Of a DNA stretch of 64,000 bases, positions 19,529 through 28,880 are shown in pieces; positions within the stretch are counted from its first letter, which is position 1, and each line of letters begins with the position of its first letter. Source of the DNA: Acidimicrobiaceae bacterium (GTDB lineage: Bacteria; Actinomycetota; Acidimicrobiia; Acidimicrobiales; RAAP-2); NCBI GenBank assembly GCA_003155915.1, contig PMFA01000024.1, positions 70,194 to 134,193 on the forward strand. Direction: 5' to 3'. The translations under genes and the position numbers were made by a program. The notes below the pieces were generated by a model, which saw nothing but the letters and a program-made list of their open reading frames with translations, did no database searches and had not been told where the DNA came from.

Positions 19529-20002
19529 TCAGACGAGGCCGCTGAAGCCGCCGCGGTAGAAAACGAGCGGCGCACCGAGGTGACTGACGACGTATTCGGC
19601 GGCCACGACGACGATGTCGTGGTCTCCTTGGGTCGTGACGAACTCGATTCGGCCCTCCAAATGCGCGAGCGCCCCGTCAATCAGCGGCGCGCCGCCGGGA
19701 CCGGGCGACCATCCGATACCGGCAAACTTGGCACTCCCGGGCTTACCGAAGACTCGGGCAATCGCCTCTTGTTCGGAGGAGAGAATGTTGACGCCCACCA
19801 CGCCAACTTCGCGAGCCCGCGGCCACGAATGGCTCGCCGACACGGCGGAAAATGAAATCAGGGACGGCTCCAGCGAGAGCGCGCCGAAGGTCTGACAGGT
19901 AAAGCCGACCGGTTCCTCGGGCGTGGCCGCGGTGACGACGGCAACTCCCGTGACGAAGTGTCCGAGGACCTCCTTGAAACGCGCGACGTCGATGGAACTC
20001 AC
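19529..20002 (-). CDS. flavin reductase-like FMN-binding protein
   Basis: FKEVLGHFVTGVAVVTAATPEEPVGFTCQTFGALSLEPSLISFSAV. ORF could extend to 20065. Confidence 0.85.
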   Translation of the reverse strand: MSSIDVARFKEVLGHFVTGVAVVTAATPEEPVGFTCQTFGALSLEPSLISFSAVSASHSWPRAREVGVVGVNILSSEQEAIARVFGKPGSAKFAGIGWSPGPGGAPLIDGALAHLEGRIEFVTTQGDHDIVVVAAEYVVSHLGAPLVFYRGGFSGLV

Positions 20003-20024
20003 GAATTCGAGATTATCGAGGGCT

Positions 20025-20933
20025 TCACGTGCCTCGAGCGGGTCGCGCTGGTTGCACGTCGCCACTCAGGCGCACGAGTTGGCCTCGCTGCTCGACGAGA
20101 CCGTCAGCAATCAATCCGGCGATCAGCGTCGTGCCACGACGTACGTCAACGTCGTCAACGCACGCCAGGAGGTGTCGCACCGAGTGGGGGCGCTCCCGCA
20201 ACGCGGCGAGGACTCGACCCCGAGCCTGGCGATCCGAACCTTGGAATTTCGACTGGGGTCTCGACACGCCCGCGCTTCGTGGGGCGGGGTCCGGTCCGCC
20301 CTCCACGTGCCACCGGCACACACGGGCCATCGGACAGGGATCACAGCGCGGCGTCGAAGTGCAGAATTGCGCGCCGAGGTCCAGCAGGGCCTGGTTGAAC
20401 GCCGCGGCGTTCGATCGTGGCAAGAGCTCATTGGCGACGACGCGCGCGTCACGAACACTCAGCGTCCGATTGGCGACGGCGCGCGCGAGCACTCGACCAA
20501 CGTTGGTATCCACGACGGCGACACACTCGCCGAAGGCGAAGGAGGCCACGGCGTTCGCCGTGTACTCACCGACCCCGGGCAGTCGTCGCAGGTCCGCGAC
20601 CGCGTTGGGCACCGCACCGTCGAACTCGTCGCGGATCATTATCGCCGCGTCGTGGAGCGCTTTCGCCCGACGGTGATAGCCGAGTCCACCCCAGAGTCGC
20701 AGCACCTCCGACAACGGTGCGTCGGCGCACGACGTCGGCGTCGAGAAGGCTTCGACGAACTTCGTCCACGGTGTTATGACTCGCGACGTCTGGGTCTGTT
20801 GGAGCATGACCTCGCTCACCAGCACCGGCCAAGGATCAGTGTCGATCCACGGCAGGTCTCGCGCGAGTCCTGGCGCGCTTCGACGTAGCACTCGTCGAAA
20901 CGCGGTGTGGTCGTTACGCCCAGACGTCGCCAC
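20025..20933 (-). CDS. mutY: A/G-specific adenine glycosylase
   Basis: SEVMLQQTQTSRVITPW, LPGVGEYTANAVASFAFG, Fe-S loop CTSTPRCDPCPMARVC. Confidence 0.95.
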   Translation of the reverse strand: MATSGRNDHTAFRRVLRRSAPGLARDLPWIDTDPWPVLVSEVMLQQTQTSRVITPWTKFVEAFSTPTSCADAPLSEVLRLWGGLGYHRRAKALHDAAIMIRDEFDGAVPNAVADLRRLPGVGEYTANAVASFAFGECVAVVDTNVGRVLARAVANRTLSVRDARVVANELLPRSNAAAFNQALLDLGAQFCTSTPRCDPCPMARVCRWHVEGGPDPAPRSAGVSRPQSKFQGSDRQARGRVLAALRERPHSVRHLLACVDDVDVRRGTTLIAGLIADGLVEQRGQLVRLSGDVQPARPARGT

Positions 20934-21426
20934 TGTACGGACGTTGTCGTTCCGGGGCGAACTCTCGCTTCCAGACCATCACCTTGCGTCGGAAGTAGCA
21001 GACTTCGAGACCGTCTTGGTTGAAACCCTTGGTTTCGACCGTGACGATACCCCGATCATCCTTGGACTTAGAAGGGGTCTTCTCGAGCACGCGCGTCTCG
21101 GCGTAAATGGTGTCACCGTGAAAGGTCGGGTTGCGATGGATCAGCGTCTCGACCTCGAGATTCGCGATCGCCGAACCGGAGACGTCGGGCACGCTCATGC
21201 CCAGGACCAGGGAATAGACCAGGTTGCCCACGACCACGTTCTTGTGGTGGACGGTCTCGTGTTCGGCGAACCAGGCGTTGGTGTGCAGCGGATGATGGTT
21301 CATCGTGATCATGCAAAAGAGATGGTCGTCGGCCTCGGTGATCGTCTTGCCGGGCCAGTGCTTATAGACGTCGCCGACTTCGAACTCCTCGAAGTAGCGT
21401 CCGAAGGGACGTTCAAATGAACTCAT
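20914..21426 (-). CDS. MaoC-family dehydratase, mesaconyl-CoA hydratase-like
   Basis: GRYFEEFEVGDVYKHWPGKTITEADDHLFCMITMNHHPLHTNAWFAE; HGDTIYAETRVLEKTPSKSKDDRGIV. Confidence 0.85.
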   Translation of the reverse strand: MSSFERPFGRYFEEFEVGDVYKHWPGKTITEADDHLFCMITMNHHPLHTNAWFAEHETVHHKNVVVGNLVYSLVLGMSVPDVSGSAIANLEVETLIHRNPTFHGDTIYAETRVLEKTPSKSKDDRGIVTVETKGFNQDGLEVCYFRRKVMVWKREFAPERQRPYSGDVWA

Positions 21427-21460
21427 CTGTCCATTCTCTCGCACAGCTGACCGTGTCGAC

Positions 21461-21901
21461 TCACTCTTCGACGGCGACGGGAATCGCCGGGCGCGTGGTG
21501 AACGACACCGTGCCACCCGGCAACGAGTCACCGTCGATCACCAGGCGCCACGTGAACCTGGAGCCGTCCTGCAAGGGAATCGGCCCGAAGTTGACCGCGA
21601 TGGGCACGTCCACCGGGGTACCGACCGGCACGCCATCAGGCGCGACCGCCGAGAAATCGCCCCGTACTTCAATGGGCTGTGGTCCGTCGGGCGTGTCGAA
21701 GCACACGGGCTGTCCATCGGCGTCTTCGAGGAACAGTTCCCAGTGATGACTCGAGTTGAACTCGTGCCAGTCGACCATTACCTTTATCGCGACGGCCGAC
21801 GGCGTGGGATCCGGTCCGGTGACCGACCATCCTCCACCCAGGATGTAGAGCTTTCCGTCGGCCACTTGGGCCGAATCGGCGAGGAGCATTGTCACATTCA
21901 C
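21461..21901 (-). CDS. conserved hypothetical protein (DUF6941-like)
   Basis: MNVTMLLADSAQVADGKLYILGGGWSVTG...VMVDWHEFNSSHHWELFLEDADG. Confidence 0.65.
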   Translation of the reverse strand: MNVTMLLADSAQVADGKLYILGGGWSVTGPDPTPSAVAIKVMVDWHEFNSSHHWELFLEDADGQPVCFDTPDGPQPIEVRGDFSAVAPDGVPVGTPVDVPIAVNFGPIPLQDGSRFTWRLVIDGDSLPGGTVSFTTRPAIPVAVEE

Positions 21902-21954
21902 GCTTAAAGCCTAGGTCTCGCTGTCGTATCGCCCCCACCCGTTAAATTTTGCGT

Positions 21955-23565
21955 ATGACTGCTCCCCCTCTCGATCTCGTCAACGCGTCCGAACTGGTGG
22001 CGCGTGCGCAGTCGGTGATCGACGGAGCACTGGCCAACTTAGAGCGCGGTGGTGGCGTCGACGCCCATCAGAGCCTCGCCTACGACGTCGCGCACGCCGC
22101 GAGCGCGCTCGCCACGGCGCGGGCCTCGCTCGCCTACGCCGCGAAGGGCGAGGTCGAATCGCGACTCGTCGCCGCGTTCCTCGCGATTGCGCTGAGTGAC
22201 CTCGCGGCGCGAGTGCTCGGACGCGAATCTCTCTGGGCCGTCGAAGACGAGTGGTACCGTCCGTTCGCGGCCTTCGTGACCACGTACCGCGATCCGCAAT
22301 TCGTCGCGGGTCTCGCCGAGAACGCCGGTCCCCGTCACCTCGGTGAAGACTTCGAGATGGTCGCTGACACCTTTCATCGATTCGCCCTCGAACAGGTTCG
22401 CCCGCACGCCGAACACGTGCACCGGGCCAACGCCGATATTCCCGAGTCGGTAATCTCCGGACTCGCCGAGCTCGGCGGATTCGGTCTCTCGGTACCCGAA
22501 GAGTTCGGCGGCTTCGCGTCCGGTGGCGAATCGGAGTACCTCGGGATGGTCGTGGCGACCGAGGAGCTGTCGTGGGGCGCCCTCGGCGTCGGTGGATCGT
22601 TGATCACTCGTCCGGAGATACTGACTCGCGCGCTGGTGAAAGGCGGAACCGAGGAGCAGAAGCAACGATGGCTGCCACGACTCGCCTCCGGCGAAGTCCT
22701 CGCCGCGGTGGCGGTGACCGAACCGGACTTCGGTAGTGACGTTGCGGGCGTGACGACGAGCGCGACGAAGACCGACGGCGGCTGGCTCATCAACGGCACC
22801 AAGACGTGGTGCACGTTCGCGGCGCGCGCCGACGTCCTGATGCTGCTCGCGCGCACCGACACCGACCGCAGCACCACGCACCGGGGACTGTCCCTATTCC
22901 TCGTCGAAAAGCAACAGGCCGAGAGTGAGGGCTTCGTGCTCACCCAGGGGGCGCACGTGGGACCGGGCCACGGTCAAGGTCGCCTCGAGGGACGTCCCAT
23001 CGACACGATCGGCTATCGCGGCATGCACTCCTACGAGCTGGCCTTCGACCACTGGTTCGTGCCCGACGCCGACCTCGTCGGGGGCGAGGCGGGACTCGGA
23101 CGCGGCTTCTACTTCCAAATGGCCGGCTTCGAGAACGGACGACTCCAGACGACGGCGCGCGCCGTTGGGGTCATGCAGGCCGCCTACGAAGCGGCGCTCG
23201 CCTACGCCCAGAACCGCGTCGTGTTCGGCGAGGCGATCATCGACTTCGAATTAACCCGAGTGAAACTCGGCACCATGGCCACGATCATCCAGTGTGCGCG
23301 CCAGTTCTCACTGGAGGTCGCGCGAGAGATGGCGCGCGGCGGCGGCACTCTCGAGGCGTCGATGGCCAAGGCCTACGTCTGTCGCGCGGCCGAATGGGTC
23401 ACGCGCGAAGCGATGCAGATCCACGGCGGGATGGGTTACGCCGAGGAGTACCCGGTGAGCCGCTACTTCGTCGACGCGCGCGTCCTGTCGATCTTTGAAG
23501 GGGCCGACGAGACCCTCTGTCTCAAGGTCATTGCCCGCCGCCTCTTGCAGGACCTTCCGGCCTGA
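21955..23565 (+). CDS. acyl-CoA dehydrogenase with long N-terminal extension, (2S)-methylsuccinyl-CoA dehydrogenase-like
   Basis: About 140-aa N-terminal extension before the ACAD core; GRLEGRPIDTIGYRGMHSYELAFDHWFVPDADLVGGEAGLGRGFYFQMAGFENGRLQTTARAVG. Confidence 0.85.
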   Translation: MTAPPLDLVNASELVARAQSVIDGALANLERGGGVDAHQSLAYDVAHAASALATARASLAYAAKGEVESRLVAAFLAIALSDLAARVLGRESLWAVEDEWYRPFAAFVTTYRDPQFVAGLAENAGPRHLGEDFEMVADTFHRFALEQVRPHAEHVHRANADIPESVISGLAELGGFGLSVPEEFGGFASGGESEYLGMVVATEELSWGALGVGGSLITRPEILTRALVKGGTEEQKQRWLPRLASGEVLAAVAVTEPDFGSDVAGVTTSATKTDGGWLINGTKTWCTFAARADVLMLLARTDTDRSTTHRGLSLFLVEKQQAESEGFVLTQGAHVGPGHGQGRLEGRPIDTIGYRGMHSYELAFDHWFVPDADLVGGEAGLGRGFYFQMAGFENGRLQTTARAVGVMQAAYEAALAYAQNRVVFGEAIIDFELTRVKLGTMATIIQCARQFSLEVAREMARGGGTLEASMAKAYVCRAAEWVTREAMQIHGGMGYAEEYPVSRYFVDARVLSIFEGADETLCLKVIARRLLQDLPA

Positions 23566-23569
23566 GGAG

Positions 23570-24784
23570 TTAGTCGGCAGCGAAACCGAAGGCCGGTCCG
23601 ACGGCGTCGTCGCGAGGCTCGTCGTCACCCAGGCACCGTTCGGCGCCCTCCAGAATCGCGACCTCGGTTTGGCGAAGGCTCGAGCCCCACTTCTCCTCGA
23701 TATGGCCGTAACGCCAGATCAAGGCCGCGCCCAAAAATGTCACGACGAACATGCCCACCATGATGAAGCCGGCCGTGTTGAGGTCGAAACCCGACATGTA
23801 ATGCCAGAACGCGCCGTGCCAGTGCAGCTCGTGGGGCAACAGTCCGAGCACTTCGATGGCACCGATCAAGAAACAGATCGCCACCGATAGTCCCGTGATC
23901 GCGAGGTTGTAGAAGATCTTGCGCACCGGATTGTAGAAGGCCCAGCCGTAGGCGACGTTCATGAAGAGACAGTCGATCGTGTCCATAAGAACCATGCCCG
24001 CGGTGAAGAGAATCGGGAGGCACATGATCGTGTACCACGGCAAGTGTTCGGAGGCGAGTAGTGCCGTCGACGCGAGCAGCGCCACTTCGGTCGCGGTGTC
24101 AAACCCCATACCAAAAACGACGCCGACCGGGTAGAGCTTCCACTCTTTGTCGATAGAGCGCATCCACTTACCGAAGTAGCGGTACATCAGACCGCGGTTC
24201 TGCAGCTGCGCTTCGAGTTCGGCCTCGTCGTAGGTGCCGTCGCGCATCGAGCGAAAGACCTTGTAGATCCCGGCGAGGATCACGATGTTCATAAGTCCGA
24301 TCAAGAAAAGGAACGACGCCGAGACCAGCGTCCCGAAGACGCCGCCGAACTGCTCGAGCCCGGAGTTACTGTGCGATACGGCGTGAAAGACCGCCCGCTC
24401 GGCAAAGACCATTCCAATACCAATCGCTACGACGATGGTCGAGTGGCCTAGTGAGAAGTAGTAGCCGAGTGTGAGCGGGCGGCTCGTTCCTTCAACGCCG
24501 TGCCGTTCGTTGAGCAGCTTGCGGGTGGTGTTGTCGATCGCCGAGATGTGGTCAGCGTCGAACGCGTGTCGCATGCCTAGCGTGTAGGCGATCGCCCCGA
24601 GTCCGATGCCGAAATTCTTGTAGTGCCCGGGCACCACGAAGGCGATGAGGATGAAGAAGCCGAGCACGTGCAACGCCACGATCGAGACCATCATGGCGTT
24701 GATCTTTCGCCACTCGCGGGGACTGAACGACCGCTTCAGTGCTTGGTAGCGACCACGAGGAGCCGTCAATTCAATTATTGCCAT
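23570..24784 (-). CDS. HoxN/HupN/NixA-family nickel/cobalt transporter
   Basis: GMRHAFDADHISAIDNTTRKLL signature, LGHSTIVV, GFDTATEVALL. Confidence 0.93.
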   Translation of the reverse strand: MAIIELTAPRGRYQALKRSFSPREWRKINAMMVSIVALHVLGFFILIAFVVPGHYKNFGIGLGAIAYTLGMRHAFDADHISAIDNTTRKLLNERHGVEGTSRPLTLGYYFSLGHSTIVVAIGIGMVFAERAVFHAVSHSNSGLEQFGGVFGTLVSASFLFLIGLMNIVILAGIYKVFRSMRDGTYDEAELEAQLQNRGLMYRYFGKWMRSIDKEWKLYPVGVVFGMGFDTATEVALLASTALLASEHLPWYTIMCLPILFTAGMVLMDTIDCLFMNVAYGWAFYNPVRKIFYNLAITGLSVAICFLIGAIEVLGLLPHELHWHGAFWHYMSGFDLNTAGFIMVGMFVVTFLGAALIWRYGHIEEKWGSSLRQTEVAILEGAERCLGDDEPRDDAVGPAFGFAAD

Positions 24785-24927
24785 GCGCTCGGAATTCCTT
24801 TATCACTCGCCCGGTGTTCGAAATATCCTTGTTGCGAATCTCTCCTAATAAGGAATCTAGCGCCGGGAAGCGTCAAAAGATAGTGCGGAATTCTTTAAAT
24901 CTGTGTGAACTCAAGGGCGCGGACGTG

Positions 24928-25866
24928 TTATTTCGGTGTGCGCTTCATCCCTGATCGCTCGCCGCGAACCACGAAGGAATTGGCAATCTTGGCGGAAGCT
25001 TCGTCAATCATCTCGTCGCCAAACATGACCGCCCCGGTGTGGTCTTTGTCCGTGGCGACGCGATAGGCGTCCAGAATGTCCAACGATTTGTCAAACATTG
25101 TCTGACTGGGCGAATAGACCTCGTTGAGCACAATCGCCTGGTCGGGGGTGAGCGCCCACTTGCCGTCGAAACCGTACGAAGCCGAGATCCCAGCCGCGAA
25201 GCGCAACGCGTCGAGGTCGCGAACCTTGAGGAAAGGCCCGTCGATCACGTGGAGACCGTTGGCGCGCCCGGCCATCAAAATCTTGGCGAAGACGTAGATG
25301 AAGGGATTCGACGGAGTGTCGTGGATCGTCTCGTCAATCGTCGTCACGGGCATGCCGATCGAAGCCGCGAAGTCAGCCGGACCGAAGACGATCGACTCCA
25401 GCCGAGGCGACGCCGCGCATATCTCTTCAACGTTGATGAGACCCCGGGCCGTCTCAATCTGGGCCTCGATGCCGATATGGCCAGGCGCCAGGCCGGCGTT
25501 GCGTTCGACCTGGGTGAGGAGAAGGTCGAGCGCCACGATGTCCGAGGCCTGTTGCACCTTGGGGAGCATCACCTCGTCGAGGCGAGGGCCAGATTCGGTC
25601 ACGACGTCGATCACGTCGCCGTAGGTCCACGGTGTGTCCCACGCGTTCACCCGAACACACAGCACGCGCTCATCCCAGTCAAGCGTGCGGATCGCCTGGG
25701 CGACTTTGGCGCGCGAGGCGACCTTCTCGTTCGGCGCGACGGAGTCCTCGAGGTCGAGGAACGAGAAGTCGGTCGTCGCGGTCGGCGCCTTGGCGAGGAA
25801 GCGCTCGGAAGAGCCGGGTGTCGAGAGACAGGAACGACGGGGCAGCGCGCGAGAACGATTCGACAT
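24928..25866 (-). CDS. HpcH/HpaI (CitE-like) CoA-ester lyase, malyl-CoA/beta-methylmalyl-CoA lyase-like
   Basis: RRSCLSTPGSSERFLAKA...FLDLEDSVAPNEK; GIEAQIETARGLINVEEI; FGPADFAASIG; GFDGKWALTPDQ. Confidence 0.88.
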   Translation of the reverse strand: MSNRSRALPRRSCLSTPGSSERFLAKAPTATTDFSFLDLEDSVAPNEKVASRAKVAQAIRTLDWDERVLCVRVNAWDTPWTYGDVIDVVTESGPRLDEVMLPKVQQASDIVALDLLLTQVERNAGLAPGHIGIEAQIETARGLINVEEICAASPRLESIVFGPADFAASIGMPVTTIDETIHDTPSNPFIYVFAKILMAGRANGLHVIDGPFLKVRDLDALRFAAGISASYGFDGKWALTPDQAIVLNEVYSPSQTMFDKSLDILDAYRVATDKDHTGAVMFGDEMIDEASAKIANSFVVRGERSGMKRTPK

Positions 25867-26018
25867 GCGCCGAGCCTATTCTCGGACGCCAAACTGTCCG
25901 AACACGCGTCAGAATTACGGCCAATATTTTGACGGTTCATGGCCGTTGGTCAGGTCTTTCGGAACTTCTCAATCACTCGAGCCTGCACGGGAACGCGCAC
26001 AACCAGTAGCCTTAACCC

Positions 26019-27122
26019 GTGACTGACGTCGTGCGCATTGCGCCTCCGACGCTACGGCCAGCAAGGGAACTCAGGCGCTTCCGGTGGATGTTTTCCATTT
26101 TGGCTGTGGTCGCAGTGTGTCTTGGCACTGTGACCTTCTCCTCGCGTCTCGCGTCGGCTTCGACGCTCGGCACCGACCGCGCGAGGGCGAACCAACTCCT
26201 CAAGCAGATCAATCGGATCAGCGCGCACGTCGACTACCTCGGGCAAAAGTACGACCTGGCCAAGATCAAGCTGGACAGGATCGCCAGCGAGATCACGAAC
26301 ACCAAGGCCGACGTCGCGGTGATCAAGACGAACGTCGCTCGGGGCGACCGCCAATTGCGCGCCGAGGCCATCTTCGCCTACGTGACCAACGGGGCGGCCG
26401 CCAGCAACAACCCCCTCTTCTCGAACAGCGCCTCGAAGATCGGCGCGACCAACGTGTACAACCAGTTGGCCCAGGGCAACGTCGCCGCGACCCTCTCGAA
26501 CCTCAAGAACTACAAGATCGAGTTGACCCAGGAACGCAACATCCTGGCCAGCGAGGTCGGTCGCGCGGCCAGTCTCACCCGGGCCGCGGCGAAGTCATTC
26601 CACTCCGCGGACGTCTTTCAGGCGTCGCTCAACCACGCACTGGCTCAGGTGAAGGGCAATATCGCCACCTTCATCGCCCAAGCCCAGGCGGCCGCGTCGG
26701 CGAAGGACGTGACGTCCTTCAACGCACAAAGTCTCGCCGACGGCATCACGAATCCCCCACCAGACTCGCGCGCGAACATCGCGATCAACGAGGCCATGAA
26801 GTACCTCGGCACTCCGTACGTCTGGGGCGGCGCCAGTCACTCCGGCGTCGACTGTTCGGGACTGATCATGCTCGCCTATGAGGCCGCGGGAATCGACTTC
26901 CCGCATTACTCCGGAGCGCAGTACCAAGACACCATGCGCGTACCCCTCGTCGACATCGAGCCCGGTGACCTCCTCTTCTACGGTTACGACGGCGACGAGC
27001 ACGTGGCGATGTACGTCGGCGACGGCAAGATGATTGAGGCCGAGATGACCGGTACGCTCGTGCACGTCGTTCCAGTTCGCCTCGGCTACGGATTCTTTGG
27101 TCTCGGTCGCCCGCGGGGCTAG
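26019..27122 (+). CDS. NlpC/P60-family peptidoglycan hydrolase with N-terminal coiled coil
   Basis: Signal/TM segment, coiled-coil region, YLGTPYVWGGASHSGVDCSGLIMLAYEAAGIDFPHYSGAQY; GDEHVAMYVGDG. Confidence 0.93.
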   Translation: MTDVVRIAPPTLRPARELRRFRWMFSILAVVAVCLGTVTFSSRLASASTLGTDRARANQLLKQINRISAHVDYLGQKYDLAKIKLDRIASEITNTKADVAVIKTNVARGDRQLRAEAIFAYVTNGAAASNNPLFSNSASKIGATNVYNQLAQGNVAATLSNLKNYKIELTQERNILASEVGRAASLTRAAAKSFHSADVFQASLNHALAQVKGNIATFIAQAQAAASAKDVTSFNAQSLADGITNPPPDSRANIAINEAMKYLGTPYVWGGASHSGVDCSGLIMLAYEAAGIDFPHYSGAQYQDTMRVPLVDIEPGDLLFYGYDGDEHVAMYVGDGKMIEAEMTGTLVHVVPVRLGYGFFGLGRPRG

Positions 27123-27124
27123 CC

Positions 27125-27937
27125 GTGTCCGGGGTCCCTACTTCGTTTCACCTCGGTCCGCTGGTCTTTCACACCTACGGCTTCGGTCTCGCGATCGCGG
27201 CCTACGTCTGCTACCTCTACGCTCGGCGACGACTCTCGAAGGTTGACTTCAGCGTCGAACCCTTCGGCAAGTTCACGTTGTCCCTGATCGTGGCCGGTCT
27301 TCTCGGCGCCCGACTCGCCAACATCGCAACCAATTGGGGCTACTACTCCGGTCACCCCGCGCGGTGGATCGCCGTATGGCAGGGCGGTCTCGCGAGTTTC
27401 GGGGGCATCGCCCTGGCCCTACCCGTCGGTCTCTACTTCCAGCGTCGATGGTGGCCCGAGAGTTCACTGGCCGGATTCACCGACGCGCTCGTGCCGGCCC
27501 TGATCGCCGGTTGGGCGCTCGGACGGGTGCTCGGACCCCAGTTCATGGTGAACGGTGGCGGCCACCTGACGCACCAATGGTTCGGTCTCCATTACGCGGG
27601 TGAAGTGGGCAAGCGAGTGCCCGTCCCGCTCATCCAAGGCATCGAGGACTCCATCTTGTGGCTCGCGCTGCTCGGCCTCGAACACCTTCGTCCGCTCCGT
27701 CGAGTCGGCGTCATCACCGGGGTCGCGATGATCGTCTGGGGCCTCGTGCGTTCACTCGACGAACGACTGCTCCTCGGTCAAGAGTCGCACAGCGGTTCGA
27801 TCGGCGTTCAGATCGCGGGCCTCGTCTTGGCACTCGCCGGCGCGGTCCTACTCGTTCGCCAACTCAGAGTTGGCTGTTCCACTCCTGATCCGTCAGTCGA
27901 CCCACACGCCCCAGTGACTCGCTCGGAGCGACGCTAA
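27125..27937 (+). CDS. Lgt (prolipoprotein diacylglyceryl transferase)-family membrane protein, divergent
   Basis: FHTYGFGLAIAAYV, WQGGLASFGGIALALPVGLYF, GRVLGPQFMVNGG; multi-TM. Confidence 0.75.
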   Translation: MSGVPTSFHLGPLVFHTYGFGLAIAAYVCYLYARRRLSKVDFSVEPFGKFTLSLIVAGLLGARLANIATNWGYYSGHPARWIAVWQGGLASFGGIALALPVGLYFQRRWWPESSLAGFTDALVPALIAGWALGRVLGPQFMVNGGGHLTHQWFGLHYAGEVGKRVPVPLIQGIEDSILWLALLGLEHLRPLRRVGVITGVAMIVWGLVRSLDERLLLGQESHSGSIGVQIAGLVLALAGAVLLVRQLRVGCSTPDPSVDPHAPVTRSERR

Positions 27938-28880
27938 GAGCCACCCGGGTGTCATCGACGTAACAGACGTGATCGAGCCCGAGTCGACGCCACGCCTGAA
28001 AGACGTTCCTCGTCGGGGCGTTCGCGGAATAGATCGGACGAACCAGCAGCGAGTCGGCACTCGCGGCCACGACAAGCGCGGGGCGTTCCTTGGATTTCTG
28101 TTCGGGAGCCGAGGGATCGGTGGCGTCGAACGGCACCTCGACAATGACGACGGTGCCCACCATCGCGTGCTCGGGATCAAAGCGTTCGAGCTCCGCTGGC
28201 GTGAAGATCATTGGTCGTCGACGCTCGCCCGATTCCTCAACAGCGCCTCGCGGCTCATTCGACGTCGCGCGCGCTTTCGGTGCCGGCTTGGCTTTGGAGG
28301 GACGAAGGGGACGCTGCGAGGTCGGTCCTCGTTTGCGTTTCTTCTCGTCCTCGCGGCGGCGCCGTCGCTGCTCTTTGATCTCTGGATCGGTCTCCTTGGG
28401 AGCAAGGAGGGTTGAAGTGACCACGACGTCGGGCAGTTCGGGCAGGTTCAGGTCAGCTCGTTCGTCAAGCAATCGGCGACAGTGCGGCGCCGCGGGGAAC
28501 TCTTCAGCGATCGCGAAGGCGAGGACCGCAACGACGTCGTCAATTGACACTCCGTCACGACTGACGGCGTCAATGGCCTCGCTGAGTTGTTCGAAGTTCG
28601 GTGTGTCCGCGTGCTCACCCAGAACGGCGATGACCTTCTCCAAAGGGGCCATGGCGAGCAATTCGAGCAGAGCAGTTATCGCCGCGATCGGGGCGGTGGC
28701 CGCGAAGGTTGCGACGTCGCGTCGTTGCTGGAGGTTTCGAAGCGGTATCCCCACGACGGCACTGATCTTGGCCCGTCCGCGCAGGTCAAGTCCGTCGACG
28801 GCGGTGAGAACCGTTGGCGCACTGATTTTCAACAATGCCCGCCGCGACGTCTCGGCGGCATTTCCCGTGGTCGGGGCCAT
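27864..28880 (-). CDS. protein with N-terminal helical domain, basic linker and C-terminal MazF/PemK-like domain
   Basis: C-terminus: VGTVVIVEVPFDATDPSAPEQKSKERPALVVAASADSLLVRPIYS...RVALSVAPSESLGRVGRLTDQEW. Linker: KEQRRRRREDEKKRKRGPTSQRPLRPSKAKPAPKAR. ATG at 28880 chosen. Confidence 0.65.
   Translation of the reverse strand: MAPTTGNAAETSRRALLKISAPTVLTAVDGLDLRGRAKISAVVGIPLRNLQQRRDVATFAATAPIAAITALLELLAMAPLEKVIAVLGEHADTPNFEQLSEAIDAVSRDGVSIDDVVAVLAFAIAEEFPAAPHCRRLLDERADLNLPELPDVVVTSTLLAPKETDPEIKEQRRRRREDEKKRKRGPTSQRPLRPSKAKPAPKARATSNEPRGAVEESGERRRPMIFTPAELERFDPEHAMVGTVVIVEVPFDATDPSAPEQKSKERPALVVAASADSLLVRPIYSANAPTRNVFQAWRRLGLDHVCYVDDTRVALSVAPSESLGRVGRLTDQEWNSQL

Noticed and set aside
24786-24900. 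Repeated GGAATTC(C)TTTA elements upstream of the Ni/Co transporter, considered as a nickel operator
   Set aside because: The proximal copy overlaps the Shine-Dalgarno and start codon, the repeats are short and imperfect, and there is no match to a NikR palindrome.
25870-26018. Possible ydaO (c-di-AMP) riboswitch upstream of the NlpC/P60 gene
   Set aside because: I could not recognise the conserved core of that riboswitch in this leader.
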